A stretch of 64,000 nt of DNA from Oxalobacteraceae bacterium (GTDB lineage: Bacteria > Pseudomonadota > Gammaproteobacteria > Burkholderiales > Burkholderiaceae_D): the NCBI GenBank assembly GCA_947374865.1, contig CANCDR010000008.1, positions 62,001 to 126,000 on the forward strand. Reading direction: 5' to 3'. A program made the translations under genes and the position numbers. The notes under the pieces are model-generated. The model searched no databases, was not told the origin of the DNA, and worked only from the letters and a program-made list of their open reading frames with translations. Of the stretch, positions 29,186 to 39,921 are shown one piece after another. The stretch's first letter is position 1; the number at the start of each line of letters is the position of its first letter.

Positions 29186-29291
29186 CGCTTTCCTTCGCTG
29201 GCATTATCCAGAGCAGGTTCAAGGGTATTTCTCACCCGTTTGTCGACCTCCCGCAATGACGCGTGGCAGATCGACCAACAGGACCCCTAGC
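29186..29291 (-). promoter_or_regulatory. TPP riboswitch (THI element) upstream of thiC
   Basis: On the minus strand the region reads from a TAGGGGTCC start through GGGTGAGAAATACCC to TTGAACCTG, CTCTGGATAATGCCAGCG and AAGGA. These are the conserved blocks of the THI element: the CTGAGA-like TGAGAAATACCC of the pyrimidine-sensing helix and the CCTG...GGATAATGCCAGCG of the pyrophosphate-sensing helix. A variable P3 stem lies between. It should turn the thiCSGDE operon down when thiamin diphosphate is plentiful. Confidence 0.93.
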
Positions 29292-29417
29292 TTTGACCCG
29301 GTTCGGCACCGGATCGAGTTCGATTCTATATCAACTTTGCGCCAAGGTGTTTGACACAACGCATACGGCGCTGCGTCACTTATAATGCTGGATTCGTCAA
29401 ATTCATAAAGCCCCATC

Positions 29418-32222
29418 ATGGAATTAGCCAAGTCGTACGACCCTGCAGAAATCGAAAAATACTGGCGCGGCGAATGGGAGCAGCGCGGCTATTACAACGC
29501 CAGCACCTCACCTGACAAACCGGCCTTCTGCATCCAGCTGCCGCCGCCAAACGTCACCGGCACACTGCACATGGGCCACGGCTTTAATCAAACCATCATG
29601 GATGGTCTGACCCGTTATCACCGCATGCGTGGCTTTAACACTGCCTGGATTCCCGGCACCGACCACGCTGGCATCGCCACCCAGATCGTGGTTGAACGTC
29701 AACTGGATGCGCAGAACATCTCGCGCCATGATCTGGGGCGCGAAAAATTCCTCGATAAAGTCTGGGAATGGAAAGAACAATCCGGCTCCACCATCACCAG
29801 TCAGATGCGCCGCCTGGGCGCGTCGACTGACTGGAGTCGTGAATACTTCACCATGGACGACAAAATGTCGACCGCAGTCACCGAAGTATTTGTGCGTCTG
29901 TTTGAACAAGGCCTGATCTATCGTGGCAAACGGCTGGTGAACTGGGATCCGGTGCTGGGTACTGCGGTGTCGGATCTAGAAGTCGTCTCGGAAGAAGAAG
30001 ATGGATTCATGTGGTACGTGCGCTATCCGCTATCAGATGGCAGCGGCCACGTCACCGTCGCCACCACCCGTCCGGAAACCCTGCTCGGCGACGTCGCCGT
30101 GGCGATTGATCCGACCGATGAACGTTACCTGCACCTGTTGGGCAAACAGCTGACCCTGCCTTTGACTGGCCGGCAGATTCCTATCATCGCCGATAGCTAC
30201 GTCGACAAGGAATTCGGCACCGGCTGTGTAAAAATCACGCCTGCCCATGACGCCAACGATTACGCCATCGGCATGCGCCATCAGTTACCGATGATCAGCG
30301 TGCTCACATTAGACGCCAAGATTAATGAAAACAGCCCGCCGCAATATCAGGGCATGGATCGCTTCGTCGCGCGCAAGCAGATCGTCGCTGATCTGGACGC
30401 GCTCGGCCTGCTCGAAGACGTCAAGCCACATAAGCTGATGGTGCCGCGCGGCGACCGTACCGGCGTGGTGATCGAACCAATGCTCACCGACCAGTGGTTC
30501 GTCGCCATGAGTAAACCGGCACCGGAAGGTACGCATTTCCCCGGCCAGTCGATCGCCGAAGTCGCGCTGCAAAAAGTCGCCCAGGGCGAGGTACGCTTCG
30601 TGCCGGATAACTGGACCACGACTTATAACCAGTGGCTTAATAATATTCAAGACTGGTGTATCTCGCGTCAACTTTGGTGGGGCCATCAGATCCCGGCCTG
30701 GTACGACGAAGACGGCAAGATCTATGTCGCCCGCACCGAAGCCGAAGCGCAGGCGCAGGCCGGCAGCAAGACCATCCGCCGCGATGCGGACGTGCTCGAC
30801 ACCTGGTTCTCTTCTGCGCTGGTACCGTTTTCAACCCTCGGCTGGCCTGAGCAGACGCCAGACTATAAAATGTTCCTGCCATCGTCGGTGCTGGTGACCG
30901 GCTTTGACATCATCTTTTTCTGGGTCGCGCGCATGGTCATGATGACCACGCACTTCACCGGTCAGGTACCGTTTCGGGATGTGTATATTCACGGCCTGAT
31001 TCGCGATTCGAGCGGGCAGAAGATGTCTAAATCCAAAGGCAATACGCTCGACCCGATCGATCTGATCGACGGCATTGATCTCGAATCGCTGGTCACCAAA
31101 CGGACTGCCGGCCTGATGAATCCCAAGCAGGCCAGCGCCATCGCCAAGGCCACGCGTAAGGAATACCCGGACGGCATTCCAGCTTTCGGGACTGATGCGC
31201 TGCGCTTCACCATGGCCAGCTACGCTTCCCTGGGCCGCAATATCAATTTTGATTTGCACCGCTGCGAGGGTTACCGGAATTTCTGCAATAAGCTGTGGAA
31301 CGCCACCCGCTTTGTCTTGATGAACACTGAGGGCCAGGACTGCGGCTTGGAAGCGCGGGACGATCTCGATTACGTTGAGCTATCCTTGGCAGATCGCTGG
31401 ATCAGCTCACTGTTACAGCGTACCGAAGCCGATATCGCCAAGGGTTTTGCCGACTACCGTTTTGATAATATCGCCACCTCCATTTATCAATTCGTGTGGG
31501 ACGAGTATTGCGACTGGTACCTCGAAGTCGCCAAGGTGCAGGTGCAAACCGGTACCCCAGCCCAACAGCGTGGTACCCGTCGCACGCTTTTGCGGGTACT
31601 CGAAACGGTGCTGCGCTTAGCGCATCCGGTGATCCCCTTCATTACCGAATCGCTGTGGCAGACGGTCGCGCCACTGGCCGGCATCGTGCTTAATCCTGCT
31701 GGTGATTCGCTCATGTTACAGCGTTATCCTGAGCCTAACCCGGCCAAGATTAATCCGGAAGCCGAAGCCTGGATGACGCAGTTAAAAACCCTCACCGACG
31801 CCTGTCGTAATCTGCGCGGCGAGATGCAGCTCTCACCGGCACTGCGGGTACCACTGGTGATCGAAACCAGCGAACCGGCATTGTTGGCGACCCAGGCACC
31901 TTACCTGCAGGCCTTGGCCAAACTGTCCGAGGTCGTGATCGTAGCGACCCTGCCGGAATCGCCAGCGCCCGTGTCGGTGGTAGGCAATGTGAAGCTGATG
32001 CTGCAGGTGGAAATCGACGTCAACGCAGAACGCGAACGCCTGAGCAAGGAGATCACCCGCCTGAGCGGCGAGATCAGCAAGGCGATGGTCAAGCTGAGCA
32101 ACGAGAGTTTCGTCGCCCGTGCACCAGCCGCTGTCGTCGCCCAGGAACACGAACGGGTCGCCGCATTTGGCGTAACGCTTGAGAAATTGCGCGAGCAATA
32201 TGCTAAATTACCCCCTGCATAA
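29418..32222 (+). CDS. valS: Valyl-tRNA synthetase
   Basis: A 934-residue class Ia synthetase. The signature HMGHG (51-55) stands for HIGH, and KMSKS is at 535-539. The CP1 editing domain lies between, with [16 protein letters not shown] and [17 protein letters not shown]. The C-terminal coiled-coil arm (about residues 865-930, [27 protein letters not shown]) is intact. A TATAAT box at 29381-29386 lies 32 bp before the ATG; a TTGACA at 29351 is too far (24 bp) to pair with it normally. It is divergent from the thiamin operon. Confidence 0.98.
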   Translation: MELAKSYDPAEIEKYWRGEWEQRGYYNASTSPDKPAFCIQLPPPNVTGTLHMGHGFNQTIMDGLTRYHRMRGFNTAWIPGTDHAGIATQIVVERQLDAQNISRHDLGREKFLDKVWEWKEQSGSTITSQMRRLGASTDWSREYFTMDDKMSTAVTEVFVRLFEQGLIYRGKRLVNWDPVLGTAVSDLEVVSEEEDGFMWYVRYPLSDGSGHVTVATTRPETLLGDVAVAIDPTDERYLHLLGKQLTLPLTGRQIPIIADSYVDKEFGTGCVKITPAHDANDYAIGMRHQLPMISVLTLDAKINENSPPQYQGMDRFVARKQIVADLDALGLLEDVKPHKLMVPRGDRTGVVIEPMLTDQWFVAMSKPAPEGTHFPGQSIAEVALQKVAQGEVRFVPDNWTTTYNQWLNNIQDWCISRQLWWGHQIPAWYDEDGKIYVARTEAEAQAQAGSKTIRRDADVLDTWFSSALVPFSTLGWPEQTPDYKMFLPSSVLVTGFDIIFFWVARMVMMTTHFTGQVPFRDVYIHGLIRDSSGQKMSKSKGNTLDPIDLIDGIDLESLVTKRTAGLMNPKQASAIAKATRKEYPDGIPAFGTDALRFTMASYASLGRNINFDLHRCEGYRNFCNKLWNATRFVLMNTEGQDCGLEARDDLDYVELSLADRWISSLLQRTEADIAKGFADYRFDNIATSIYQFVWDEYCDWYLEVAKVQVQTGTPAQQRGTRRTLLRVLETVLRLAHPVIPFITESLWQTVAPLAGIVLNPAGDSLMLQRYPEPNPAKINPEAEAWMTQLKTLTDACRNLRGEMQLSPALRVPLVIETSEPALLATQAPYLQALAKLSEVVIVATLPESPAPVSVVGNVKLMLQVEIDVNAERERLSKEITRLSGEISKAMVKLSNESFVARAPAAVVAQEHERVAAFGVTLEKLREQYAKLPPA

Positions 32223-32258
32223 CAACAAAAAATCTTATTCACCTCAACGGAGACCTCT

Positions 32259-32708
32259 ATGATTATTCGCGCAAAATTGATCACGGCACTACTATTGACC
32301 GTCACTAGCCTGGGACTGCACGCGCAAAATCTGTCGGCGATTGGCTTATGGAAGACGATTGATGACAATACCGGCAAAGTTAAATCGCTAGTGCGTATTT
32401 ATGCGGTGGGAGATGAAGTGCGCGGCAAGGTCGAAAAGGTGTTTGTCGAGCCAGGCGCCGAACCCAATCCAGTCTGTTTGAAATGTGAAGGTGACATGAA
32501 AGACAAACCGGTCGTTGGCATGGTGATCCTCTATGGCCTCAAACTCGATGGCAAAGAATACAACGGCGGCAAAATTCTCGACCCCAATAACGGCAAGGTC
32601 TACAGCAGCAAATTAACCGTGGCCGACGGCGGCAAGACCCTCAACATGCGCGGCTATATCGGCACCCCCATGTTTGGCCGTACCCAGACCTGGCTGCGCG
32701 AAGAGTAA
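32259..32708 (+). CDS. DUF2147 family exported protein
   Basis: A 149-residue protein with a cleavable signal (LITALLLTVTSLGLHAQ, cut near residue 22). The mature domain has the DUF2147 pattern: GLWKTIDDNTGKVKSLVRIY near its start, the CxxC pair PVCLKCEGDMKDKP, GMVILYGLKLDGKEYNGGKILDPNNGKVY and GYIGTPMFGRTQTWLR. This is probably a periplasmic beta-barrel-like fold; its biochemical role is unknown. It follows valS by 36 bp and converges on ruvB with only 4 bp between the stops. Confidence 0.9.
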   Translation: MIIRAKLITALLLTVTSLGLHAQNLSAIGLWKTIDDNTGKVKSLVRIYAVGDEVRGKVEKVFVEPGAEPNPVCLKCEGDMKDKPVVGMVILYGLKLDGKEYNGGKILDPNNGKVYSSKLTVADGGKTLNMRGYIGTPMFGRTQTWLREE

Positions 32709-32712
32709 GCCC

Positions 32713-33777
32713 TCAATCCTGCGCAGAATCCCACAACTCACCGTTCGGGCCTGTGCGCGGTGCGGTGACCCCGAAATGACGGTAGGCGGCGGGGGTAGCG
32801 ATCCTGCCGCGCGGTGTGCGCTGCAAAAAGCCCTGCTGGATCAGGTAGGGTTCGAGCACGTCTTCAATCGTGTCGCGCTCTTCACCGATGGCGGCCGCCA
32901 GGTTATCCAGACCGACCGGACCGCCGCCAAATTTGAACAAGACCGCTTCAAGCAGCGTGCGATCCATTAAATCGAAACCGACCGGATCGACATCCAGCAT
33001 CACCAGCGCTGCATCGGCGATCTTGCGCGTGATATCCCCCGTACCTTTAACCTCGGCATAATCGCGTACCCGTCGCAGCAAACGATTGGCGATACGCGGT
33101 GTGCCACGGCTGCGTTTAGCGATCTCGAATGCGCCCTCCGGATCGATCGGCGCATTTAACAGCGCCGCGCTGCGGGTGACGATGCGGGTAAGCTGTTCGG
33201 CGGTATAAAACTCCAGTCGCGCCACAATCCCAAAGCGATCACGCAAAGGATTGGTCAGCATGCCGGCGCGGGTGGTGGCACCGACCAGCGTAAATGGCTG
33301 CAAATCGAGTCGCACCGAGCGTGCCGCAGGGCCTTCGCCGATCATGATATCGATCTGGTAATCCTCTAAGGCCGGATAAAGAATTTCTTCCACTACCGGC
33401 GACAGACGATGGATTTCATCGATGAATAAAACGTCGTTAGCTTCCAGATTCGTCAGCAGTGCTGCCAGATCACCGGCGCGTTCGAGCACCGGGCCGGAAG
33501 TCTGACGCAGATTAACGCCCATTTCACGCGCAATGATGTGCGCCAAAGTCGTCTTGCCCAAGCCGGGCGGGCCAAATAAAAGGGTATGGTCGAGCGCCTC
33601 GCCGCGCTGACGGGCGGCGGCGATAAAAATTTCTAACTGACCGCGGGCTTTTTCCTGACCGATGTATTCGTCGAGCTGCTTGGGCCGCAGCGCGCGCTCA
33701 ATCGCCTCTTCGTTGGGCGAAGAAGGCGCGGCGTCAATAATGCGCTGTTGGCTGAAATCGTCGGTTTGAATACTCAT
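32713..33777 (-). CDS. ruvB: Holliday junction helicase motor RuvB
   Basis: A 354-residue AAA+ ATPase that drives branch migration. Walker A is [13 protein letters not shown] (about residues 68-80), Walker [11 protein letters not shown], sensor [10 protein letters not shown] and the arginine-finger region [13 protein letters not shown]. The C-terminal winged helix includes [35 protein letters not shown]. It is the last gene of the long minus-strand block, 12 bp after ruvA. Confidence 0.97.
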   Translation of the reverse strand: MSIQTDDFSQQRIIDAAPSSPNEEAIERALRPKQLDEYIGQEKARGQLEIFIAAARQRGEALDHTLLFGPPGLGKTTLAHIIAREMGVNLRQTSGPVLERAGDLAALLTNLEANDVLFIDEIHRLSPVVEEILYPALEDYQIDIMIGEGPAARSVRLDLQPFTLVGATTRAGMLTNPLRDRFGIVARLEFYTAEQLTRIVTRSAALLNAPIDPEGAFEIAKRSRGTPRIANRLLRRVRDYAEVKGTGDITRKIADAALVMLDVDPVGFDLMDRTLLEAVLFKFGGGPVGLDNLAAAIGEERDTIEDVLEPYLIQQGFLQRTPRGRIATPAAYRHFGVTAPRTGPNGELWDSAQD

Positions 33778-33789
33778 GGTGTGATTCCC

Positions 33790-34371
33790 TTAGGCTTTCG
33801 ACAAGGCCTTGAGCGCCAGCTTGATGCCATCCGAAACACCGGTCGCTGCCGGCACCTGCTTCATGGCCAGCAGCGCTTCCTTGTCGGAGTAACCCAGCGC
33901 CAGCAGGGCATTCATGATGTCGGCATTGGCATCGTTGTGCAGGGCACCGGTACCGCTGTGACCCAGATCGGCACCCAGCTTGCCTTTTAATTCAAGGAGC
34001 AGACGCTCGGCGGTCTTTTTGCCAATGCCAGGAATCCGCGTCAGTCGCGCCGCTTCCTGCAAGGTGACGGCCTGCGCCAGATCGGCGACCGACATGCCGG
34101 ATAAAATTGCCAACGCAATGCGCGCACCAACGCCGGTAATCTTGATCAGCTGACGAAATACATTACGCTCGTCGACACTGCCAAAGCCATACAAAAGATG
34201 GGCATCTTCACGCACCGTCAGATGCGTGAGCAGCATGACTTTTTCACCCAGGGCCGGCAAATTATAGAAGGTACTCATTGGCACATCCACCTCGTAACCG
34301 ACGCCAAGGCAGTCGACCAGCAGATGGGGTGGATTTTTTTCCAGCAGAATTCCGGAGAGTCGACCGATCAT
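33790..34371 (-). CDS. ruvA: Holliday junction-binding protein RuvA
   Basis: A 193-residue protein that tetramerises on the four-way junction and recruits RuvB. Domain I starts [28 protein letters not shown]; domain II has the two helix-hairpin-helix motifs ([16 protein letters not shown] and [23 protein letters not shown]); domain III, which contacts RuvB, closes with [13 protein letters not shown] and a short tail. The gap to ruvC upstream is 132 bp, so ruvAB could have an extra promoter, though I see no strong one and no LexA box. Confidence 0.96.
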   Translation of the reverse strand: MIGRLSGILLEKNPPHLLVDCLGVGYEVDVPMSTFYNLPALGEKVMLLTHLTVREDAHLLYGFGSVDERNVFRQLIKITGVGARIALAILSGMSVADLAQAVTLQEAARLTRIPGIGKKTAERLLLELKGKLGADLGHSGTGALHNDANADIMNALLALGYSDKEALLAMKQVPAATGVSDGIKLALKALSKA

Positions 34372-34503
34372 GACGATTCACTACGATGAGGGGATGAAAA
34401 AAGCGCAGACACCGTAGCGCTGTGCCGACCTGTAAATCAACTATTGAACGAATATGGAACGATTTTTCAATGATACAGGACCTGCGCCAATCTTGAAGGC
34501 CGA

Positions 34504-35046
34504 TCAGCCGATCAATCGTCCGCCGCGCATGCGCAGCCCTTTTTTTCCCAGCCCAGGCGCCAGTTTGCCCAAAATCGCCAGCGCCTCGCCGCTATGTGCA
34601 TGACAAATCGCCACGCCCAACGCATCGGCCGCATCGGTACCCGGCATGCCGGTGAGCAGAAGCAGACGCTGCACCATATCCTGCACCTGATGTTTTTGGG
34701 CCCGTCCATGACCAACGACCGACTGCTTGACCTGCAGCGCAGTATATTCAGCGACCGCCAGATCGGCCTGCACCAGGCCACAGATGGCTGCCCCGCGCGC
34801 CTGACCCAGCAGCAGGGTCGACTGCGGATTCACATTCACAAAGACTTTTTCAATCGCCGCACAATCGGGCTGATAGGTCGCCACCACTTCGGTGACGCCC
34901 GCGAGAATAACCTTCAAGCGCTGCGGCAAATCGCCATCCGGCGTCTTGATCACACCGGAGGCAATGTAGCTCAGCTTATTACCCTGCTTGAGAATAACGC
35001 CAAAGCCGGTGATGCGCAGGCCGGGGTCGATGCCGAGAATTTTCAT
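34504..35046 (-). CDS. ruvC: Holliday junction resolvase RuvC
   Basis: A 180-residue endonuclease that cuts Holliday junctions symmetrically. The RNase H-fold acidic residues are visible: Asp7 in [12 protein letters not shown], Glu in [14 protein letters not shown], and the Asp pair in [16 protein letters not shown]. It is a normal length for the family. It lies 37 bp after purH; the ruvC-ruvA-ruvB order is conserved in proteobacteria. Confidence 0.97.
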   Translation of the reverse strand: MKILGIDPGLRITGFGVILKQGNKLSYIASGVIKTPDGDLPQRLKVILAGVTEVVATYQPDCAAIEKVFVNVNPQSTLLLGQARGAAICGLVQADLAVAEYTALQVKQSVVGHGRAQKHQVQDMVQRLLLLTGMPGTDAADALGVAICHAHSGEALAILGKLAPGLGKKGLRMRGGRLIG

Positions 35047-35083
35047 GTCAGCCTAGCCGATCGCCGCGCTTCATCGCGCAATT

Positions 35084-36643
35084 TCAATGACGGAAATGAC
35101 GCGTACCGGTCAACAGCATCACGATACCTTGTTCATTGGCTGCGTCGATGACTTCCTGATCGCGCATCGATCCGCCCGGCTGAATCACGCAGGTCGCGCC
35201 AGCTGCCACGACCACATCGAGTCCGTCACGAAACGGAAAAAAGGCATCTGAGGCGACCGCCGAACCAGCAAGGACCAGTCCGGCATTTTGTGCCTTGATG
35301 GCGGCAATCCGCGCCGAATCAACACGACTCATCTGACCGGCACCGACACCCAGCGTCATACCCTTGGCGCAGAAAACGATCGCATTCGATTTCACAAATT
35401 TGGCCACCTTCCAGGCAAACATCAGATCCTGCAATTGCTGCTGGGTCGGCTGCGCCTTGGTCACGACGCGCACTTCATCCAAGCCGATATTTTTTGCATC
35501 CGGCGACTGCACCAGGATGCCACCACCAACGCGTTTGATGTCCTGTGGATTGGTCCCTGCGCCTAGCGCAATTTGCAACAGACGAACGTTCTGTTTGGCG
35601 GCAAAAATCTGCAACGCTTCCGCCGTAAAAGACGGCGCGATCAATACCTCAACAAACTGTTTAGCGACCGCTTCGGCGGCCTTGCCATCGACCGCGCAAT
35701 TAAACGCAATGATGCCGCCAAAGGCGGACGTCGGATCTGTCTGCAAAGCCTTGCTATAGGCTTCGAGCGCATCGACACCGAGCGCCACGCCGCACGGGTT
35801 GGCATGCTTGACGATCACGCAGGCGGTGCTTGAAAACGTTTTAATGCATTCCCACGCCGCGTCGGCGTCACCGATATTGTTATAAGACAGCTCCTTGCCC
35901 TGCAGCTGAACATAATTGGCCAAGGCACCATCGACACCTTTTAAATCGCGATAAAAAGCGGCTGACTGATGCGGGTTTTCACCGTAGCGCAGATCCTGTA
36001 CTTTTTCAAAATGCAGGTTCATGGTTTGTGGATAAGCGCTGCGCGTGGCATGCTGCAAATCCTCACCCAGGCTGGTGAAGTAATTGGTGATAGCGCCATC
36101 ATATTGCGCTGTGTGGGCAAAGACTTTTTTTGCCAATGCAAAGCGGGTCGCGTAGCTCACCTCGCCGGCGCGCATTTCATCCAGCACGCGCGCATAGTCG
36201 GACGGGTCACACACCACTAACACGTCCTTGTGGTTCTTGGCGGCCGAACGCAGCATGGCCGGGCCACCGATGTCGATGTTTTCAATCGCGTCTTCGAGCG
36301 GGCAGATTTCTTTGGCCACGGTTTGTTGAAACGGATATAAATTGACGACCACCAGATCAATGGTGGCAATACCATGCTGCCCCAAGGCCGACATATGTTG
36401 CGGAAAATCGCGGCGCGCCAGAATCCCGCCGTGCACCTTTGGATGCAGTGTCTTGACCCGGCCATCGAGCATTTCAGGAAAACCCGTGTAGTCGGCCACT
36501 TCCGTGACAGCGACGCCATTGTCTGCCAACAGTTTGGCGGTGCCACCGGTCGACAGAATCGTAAAACCCTGAGCGACAAGGGCGCGGGAAAATTCCAGAA
36601 CGCCGGTTTTATCTGAGACCGAAATGAGAGCTTGCTTGAGCAT
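35084..36643 (-). CDS. purH: Bifunctional AICAR transformylase/IMP cyclohydrolase
   Basis: A 519-residue enzyme performing the last two steps of IMP synthesis. The N-terminal IMP cyclohydrolase (MGS-like) domain begins [18 protein letters not shown] and has [19 protein letters not shown]. The C-terminal transformylase domain has the catalytic Lys-His in [12 protein letters not shown], then [10 protein letters not shown] and [17 protein letters not shown]. The folate cofactor comes from the pathway opened by FolE2. The gene follows fis by 83 bp; fis-purH-ruvCAB is the standard order in this order of bacteria. Confidence 0.98.
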   Translation of the reverse strand: MLKQALISVSDKTGVLEFSRALVAQGFTILSTGGTAKLLADNGVAVTEVADYTGFPEMLDGRVKTLHPKVHGGILARRDFPQHMSALGQHGIATIDLVVVNLYPFQQTVAKEICPLEDAIENIDIGGPAMLRSAAKNHKDVLVVCDPSDYARVLDEMRAGEVSYATRFALAKKVFAHTAQYDGAITNYFTSLGEDLQHATRSAYPQTMNLHFEKVQDLRYGENPHQSAAFYRDLKGVDGALANYVQLQGKELSYNNIGDADAAWECIKTFSSTACVIVKHANPCGVALGVDALEAYSKALQTDPTSAFGGIIAFNCAVDGKAAEAVAKQFVEVLIAPSFTAEALQIFAAKQNVRLLQIALGAGTNPQDIKRVGGGILVQSPDAKNIGLDEVRVVTKAQPTQQQLQDLMFAWKVAKFVKSNAIVFCAKGMTLGVGAGQMSRVDSARIAAIKAQNAGLVLAGSAVASDAFFPFRDGLDVVVAAGATCVIQPGGSMRDQEVIDAANEQGIVMLLTGTRHFRH

Positions 36644-36726
36644 AGTGAAGGCTTGCTAAAAGAGTGGGGTGAAAGTTGGGTGAAGAAAAAACGCTGCTTG
36701 AATTCTGTCGATTACAACAATGTTGA

Positions 36727-36960
36727 TTACAACATCTCGTGCTGCTGCAATTTCTTGCGCAGCGTATTGCGATTAATACCCAGCATGTCTGCTGCCTGAG
36801 ACTGATTCCCGTCAGCGCGCTGCATGACGGCTTCCAGAATCGGCTTTTCAACAGTGAAGACCACCATCTCATACACATTCGACGGATCTTGTTCGCCCAG
36901 ATCACGGAAATATTTTTCCAGACTCTTTTTGACGACTTCCTGGATATTATCTTTGCTCAT
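36727..36960 (-). CDS. fis: Fis-family DNA-binding protein
   Basis: A 77-residue nucleoid protein. The N-terminal half is the dimerisation helix pair (VVKKSLEKYFRDLGEQDPSNVYEMVVFTVEKPIL); the C-terminal 25 residues are the helix-turn-helix (NQSQAADMLGINRNTLRKKLQQH). It is shorter than enteric Fis (98 residues) because the beta-hairpin arms are missing, as usual in betaproteobacteria. It is linked to dusB, 56 bp upstream, like the yhdG-fis pair of enterics. Confidence 0.95.
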   Translation of the reverse strand: MSKDNIQEVVKKSLEKYFRDLGEQDPSNVYEMVVFTVEKPILEAVMQRADGNQSQAADMLGINRNTLRKKLQQHEML

Positions 36961-37016
36961 AATATTTTTTTAGTTTTCGTTTATTGCTGTTCTCTCAATC
37001 CCCGCCGCGCCACAGC

Positions 37017-38060
37017 TCAGGCTGCCAGCACTTCCGGGGTGGAGGTATATTGTAACCGCTCACCATACAACATTTGCATTTCAAAAAATGAATCGACTGC
37101 CGCTAACTGTGCCTCGCATTCTTCCAGGCCATTCATACGCTGACGAAACAGCTCGCCGCCCTGCAGATCGCGCACATACCAGCCGATATGTTTGCGTGCC
37201 GTGCGCACACCCAGGTAATCGCCATAAAAGGCATAGTGGGCGCGTAAATGTTCCTGCATCAGCGCGCGGACTTCGGCGATCGTCGGTGGCGGCAAATGTA
37301 GCCCGGTGTCGAGGTAGTGTACGATCTCGCGAAATATCCAGGGCCGCCCCTGTGCTGCGCGGCCGATCATGATGGCGTCAGCACCGGTGACCTGCAAGAC
37401 AAATTTTGCTTTTTCGGGGGAGTCAATATCGCCATTGGCGACCACGGGAATCCCTACGGCCGCCTTGACTGCGGCGATGGTGTCATATTCGGCTGCGCCG
37501 CTATACCCATCGGCCCGTGTACGACCATGCAAAGTCAGCATGGCGATGCCCTGATCTTCAGCGATGCGGGCAATCTGCAGCGCGTTTTTGTGCGCGCGAT
37601 CCCAGCCGGTTCGAAATTTCAGTGTGACCGGCACATCGACGGCGGCCACCACGGCGGCCAGAATCTGCGCGACCAGCGGTTCATGTTGCAGCAAGGCCGA
37701 ACCGCACCAGCTGTTGCACACTTTCTTGACCGGGCAGCCCATATTGATGTCGATGATTTGCGCGCCACGCTCGACATTAAAAGCGGCACAGCGTGCCAGC
37801 ATGGCCGGGTCAGCCCCGGCAATCTGTACTGCGCGTGGCGCCATCTCACCGTCGTGATTAATTCTGCGGGAGGTTTTTTCTGTGGCCCATAAACGCGGAT
37901 CCGAGGCGGCCATTTCCGACACCGCATAACCAGCGCCGAGCTGTTTGCACAGCTGACGAAATGGCCGGTCTGTCACGCCGGCCATGGGGGCGACGAAGAC
38001 ATTATTGCGCAGTTGGTAGGGGCCTATATTCACGGCATCATGACAAAAAACAAAGGGCAT
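37017..38060 (-). CDS. dusB: tRNA-dihydrouridine synthase B
   Basis: A 347-residue flavoprotein that reduces uridines in the D-loop of tRNA. The barrel begins VFVAPMAGVTDRPFRQLC; the active-site Cys is in DINMGCPVKKV; FMN contacts include TLKFRTGWD, LTLHGRTRADGYSG and IPVVANGDIDSPEKA, with GADAIMIGRAAQGRPWIF. In the loop after the active site the sequence CNSWCGSALL departs from the common CNKxAGSALL. The ATG at 38060 is taken; a GTG nine codons in (just before NIGPYQLRNN) would match many homologues and remains possible. It is followed by fis, as usual. Confidence 0.95.
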   Translation of the reverse strand: MPFVFCHDAVNIGPYQLRNNVFVAPMAGVTDRPFRQLCKQLGAGYAVSEMAASDPRLWATEKTSRRINHDGEMAPRAVQIAGADPAMLARCAAFNVERGAQIIDINMGCPVKKVCNSWCGSALLQHEPLVAQILAAVVAAVDVPVTLKFRTGWDRAHKNALQIARIAEDQGIAMLTLHGRTRADGYSGAAEYDTIAAVKAAVGIPVVANGDIDSPEKAKFVLQVTGADAIMIGRAAQGRPWIFREIVHYLDTGLHLPPPTIAEVRALMQEHLRAHYAFYGDYLGVRTARKHIGWYVRDLQGGELFRQRMNGLEECEAQLAAVDSFFEMQMLYGERLQYTSTPEVLAA

Positions 38061-38083
38061 TCATTTTACCCGGAGTCGCCGTC

Positions 38084-38743
38084 TTAATGGTGTTCATCGA
38101 GTACCTGGGCTTGCAAATGCGCCACCTCACCCCATTGACTAATCGACCACCCATCCAGATGCAATGTCAGCCGATTGATGCTGGCATTGCGGATGTCGAA
38201 ATCGCGCGGGCTGGTCCAGCTTAATTTTTTCGCCGCCCGGTAAATACATTCGAGCACACCGCCATGCGTGACGATGGCGATTCTGCGCGCGCCGGCAGCA
38301 CTGGCCTCGGTGGCCGCGGTGACAATACGCAGCACGGTCGAGGTCGACCGTAGGTCAAATTCATGCAGCGTCTCCGCGATGAATTCGCCGGCCGGATAGC
38401 GCACATGCAAATCGCCCGCCTTCCAGGCCGCATACTCAAGCGGATAGCGCCCGTCGATCTCGTCATACAACAGTCCTTCGAACGCGCCATAACAACGCTC
38501 ACGCAAGCCCGCATCGATCTGCAAGGGCAAGCCATGCGCAGCACCGATGGGCGCTGCGGTTTGCATGGCGCGCTGCAGATCACTGACAAACAGTGCATCC
38601 AGCTGCTCATGGCGCAAGGCTTGCCCCAAGGCCTGCGCCTGCGACAGACCGGTCGCATTGAGAGGAATGTCGAGATGGCCTTGCAGGCGCCGCTCGGCAT
38701 TCCAGTCGGTCTCGCCATGTCGCACCAAAATCAGCTCGGTCAT
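38084..38743 (-). CDS. Histidine phosphatase family protein (GpmB/CobC-like)
   Basis: A 219-residue branch-1 histidine phosphatase. The phosphohistidine motif is LVRHGETDWNAE (residues about 6-17); the second His is in IVTHGGVLECIYRAA, and the acid residue in RCYGAFEGL. It lacks the long insertion of true 2,3-bisphosphoglycerate-dependent phosphoglycerate mutase, so a small-molecule phosphatase role is likelier; the substrate is not inferable. Its ATG overlaps the stop of the preceding PEBP gene. Confidence 0.9.
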   Translation of the reverse strand: MTELILVRHGETDWNAERRLQGHLDIPLNATGLSQAQALGQALRHEQLDALFVSDLQRAMQTAAPIGAAHGLPLQIDAGLRERCYGAFEGLLYDEIDGRYPLEYAAWKAGDLHVRYPAGEFIAETLHEFDLRSTSTVLRIVTAATEASAAGARRIAIVTHGGVLECIYRAAKKLSWTSPRDFDIRNASINRLTLHLDGWSISQWGEVAHLQAQVLDEHH

Positions 38744-39402
38744 GCGGGTGCCGCACTACCGTATTGCGGCTCTGCCAGAAATGGATTGAGGGTATATAAG
38801 CCGATCAGCATTTCCTGCGCCAGGATGTGACCCGTCATTGCCTGCCGCACCTCGGGTCCGGTGAACCCGCCTTCGACCGCACAACGCGGGACATCGAGCG
38901 CATACAGTGTGAAGGCATAGCGATGAATCACCGCGTCATTCCAGGGCGGACATGGGCCATCGTAGCCAAAATATTGGCCCTGCATGGCAGGATCGGCGGC
39001 AAACCAGCCGGTGTAGTCATTAAGTCCATGACGCAGTCCGGCATGCCCAGCGACCTCGGGGCCGCTCTTGCCATGCGCGACGACGCCGTCAGCAAAAGCG
39101 CCGGCAGCAATCTGCGTGGTGCTGACCGGCAGATCGATCAAGGTCCAGTGAAAAAAATCCACCCGCGGCAATTCAGCCGGGATGGTTCGTCCTTCCTGAT
39201 TCACATCGTCGCCGCGCGAAGGTACATCCATGTCATGACAAATAATCGCCAGCGAACGCGTTCCGGCCGGCAGATCTTGCCAGGCCAGATGGGGATTACG
39301 ATTGGCCGACAAACCCACATGGCTGGTCGGATCAATAATACAAAATGCAAAGGGGCTGGGGATATAGGCGCCGTCGCTAAAGGAATCACTCCAAAATTTC
39401 AT
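38740..39402 (-). CDS. YbhB/YbcL family Raf kinase inhibitor-like (PEBP) protein
   Basis: A 220-residue phosphatidylethanolamine-binding-protein fold, without signal peptide. Family anchors are SRGDD..., AGHAGLRHGLNDYTGWFA, YFGYDGPCPPWNDAVIHRYAFTLYALD and LAQEMLIGLYT. It is about 60 residues longer than E. coli YbhB, through an N-terminal segment before the conserved core. PEBP proteins bind anionic ligands; bacterial functions are mostly unknown. ATG 39402 follows AGGAG; the TTG two codons upstream is not needed. Confidence 0.9.
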   Translation of the reverse strand: MKFWSDSFSDGAYIPSPFAFCIIDPTSHVGLSANRNPHLAWQDLPAGTRSLAIICHDMDVPSRGDDVNQEGRTIPAELPRVDFFHWTLIDLPVSTTQIAAGAFADGVVAHGKSGPEVAGHAGLRHGLNDYTGWFAADPAMQGQYFGYDGPCPPWNDAVIHRYAFTLYALDVPRCAVEGGFTGPEVRQAMTGHILAQEMLIGLYTLNPFLAEPQYGSAAPA

Positions 39403-39434
39403 TTTCAACTCCTGTGAAAAATTATCATTGCCAG

Positions 39435-39482
39435 ATCCGGGACTGGGTCGCGAACTGGGTCACGAACTGGGTCACGAACTGG
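39435..39482 (-). repeat. 12-bp tandem repeat at the 3' end of dtd
   Basis: Read on the minus strand: two exact copies of CCAGTTCGTGAC, one variant CCAGTTCGCGAC, then a decayed CCAGTCCCGGAT. The first copy contains the last codons and the stop of dtd (TGA at 39472-39474), so the array starts in the gene and runs into the intergenic space. Confidence 0.85.
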
Positions 39483-39921
39483 CTCGGGATGTGAGCCAGA
39501 ACGTCACCGGGCCATCATTAGTCAGGGAAACCTGCATGTGAGCGCCGAACTGACCGGTCTCCACCGTCGCATGGCATGCGCGCGCACGGGCGACAAAAAA
39601 ATCAAATAAGCGTGCCGCCTCGGCCGGCTCCGCCGCCGGGGTAAAGGAAGGCCGGCTGCCAGAGCGCGTGTCCGCCGCAAGCGTAAATTGCGGCACCAGT
39701 AACAAGCCACCGGCGACTTGCGTCAGACTGTGATTCATCTTGCCCGTCGCATCAGAAAAAACCCGATAGGCCAGCAGCTTCGTCAGCAGCGCCTCCGCCT
39801 GCGGCGCCTGGTCGCCCCGTTCAGCGCATAACAACACCATCAGACCCGGCCCGATCGCGCCGACCGTCGCGCCATCGACCTCAACCCTGGCCTGACTCAC
39901 CCGCTGAAGCAAGGCAATCAT
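39472..39921 (-). CDS. dtd: D-aminoacyl-tRNA deacylase
   Basis: A 149-residue proofreading enzyme that removes D-amino acids from tRNA. Its active-site motifs are present: [18 protein letters not shown] (SQFTL-type) and the Gly-cisPro motif NDGPVTFWL. It starts [17 protein letters not shown], as usual. It follows tyrS with no gap; TyrS is the classical source of D-Tyr-tRNA, so the pairing makes sense. The last residues and stop lie within a 12-bp repeat. Confidence 0.96.
   Translation of the reverse strand: MIALLQRVSQARVEVDGATVGAIGPGLMVLLCAERGDQAPQAEALLTKLLAYRVFSDATGKMNHSLTQVAGGLLLVPQFTLAADTRSGSRPSFTPAAEPAEAARLFDFFVARARACHATVETGQFGAHMQVSLTNDGPVTFWLTSRASS

Noticed and set aside
29351-29386. 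TTGACA and TATAAT upstream of valS as one promoter
   Set aside because: The spacer is 24 bp, far from the 16-18 bp needed. The -10 may still be used with another, weaker -35.
29219-29431. 70-codon minus-strand frame across the TPP riboswitch
   Set aside because: It is a translation of the aptamer sequence; the RNA structure explains the conservation.
34372-34503. LexA box upstream of ruvAB, and likewise near uvrD and polA
   Set aside because: CTGT and ACAG triplets occur, but not at the spacing of a LexA site (CTGT-N8-ACAG).
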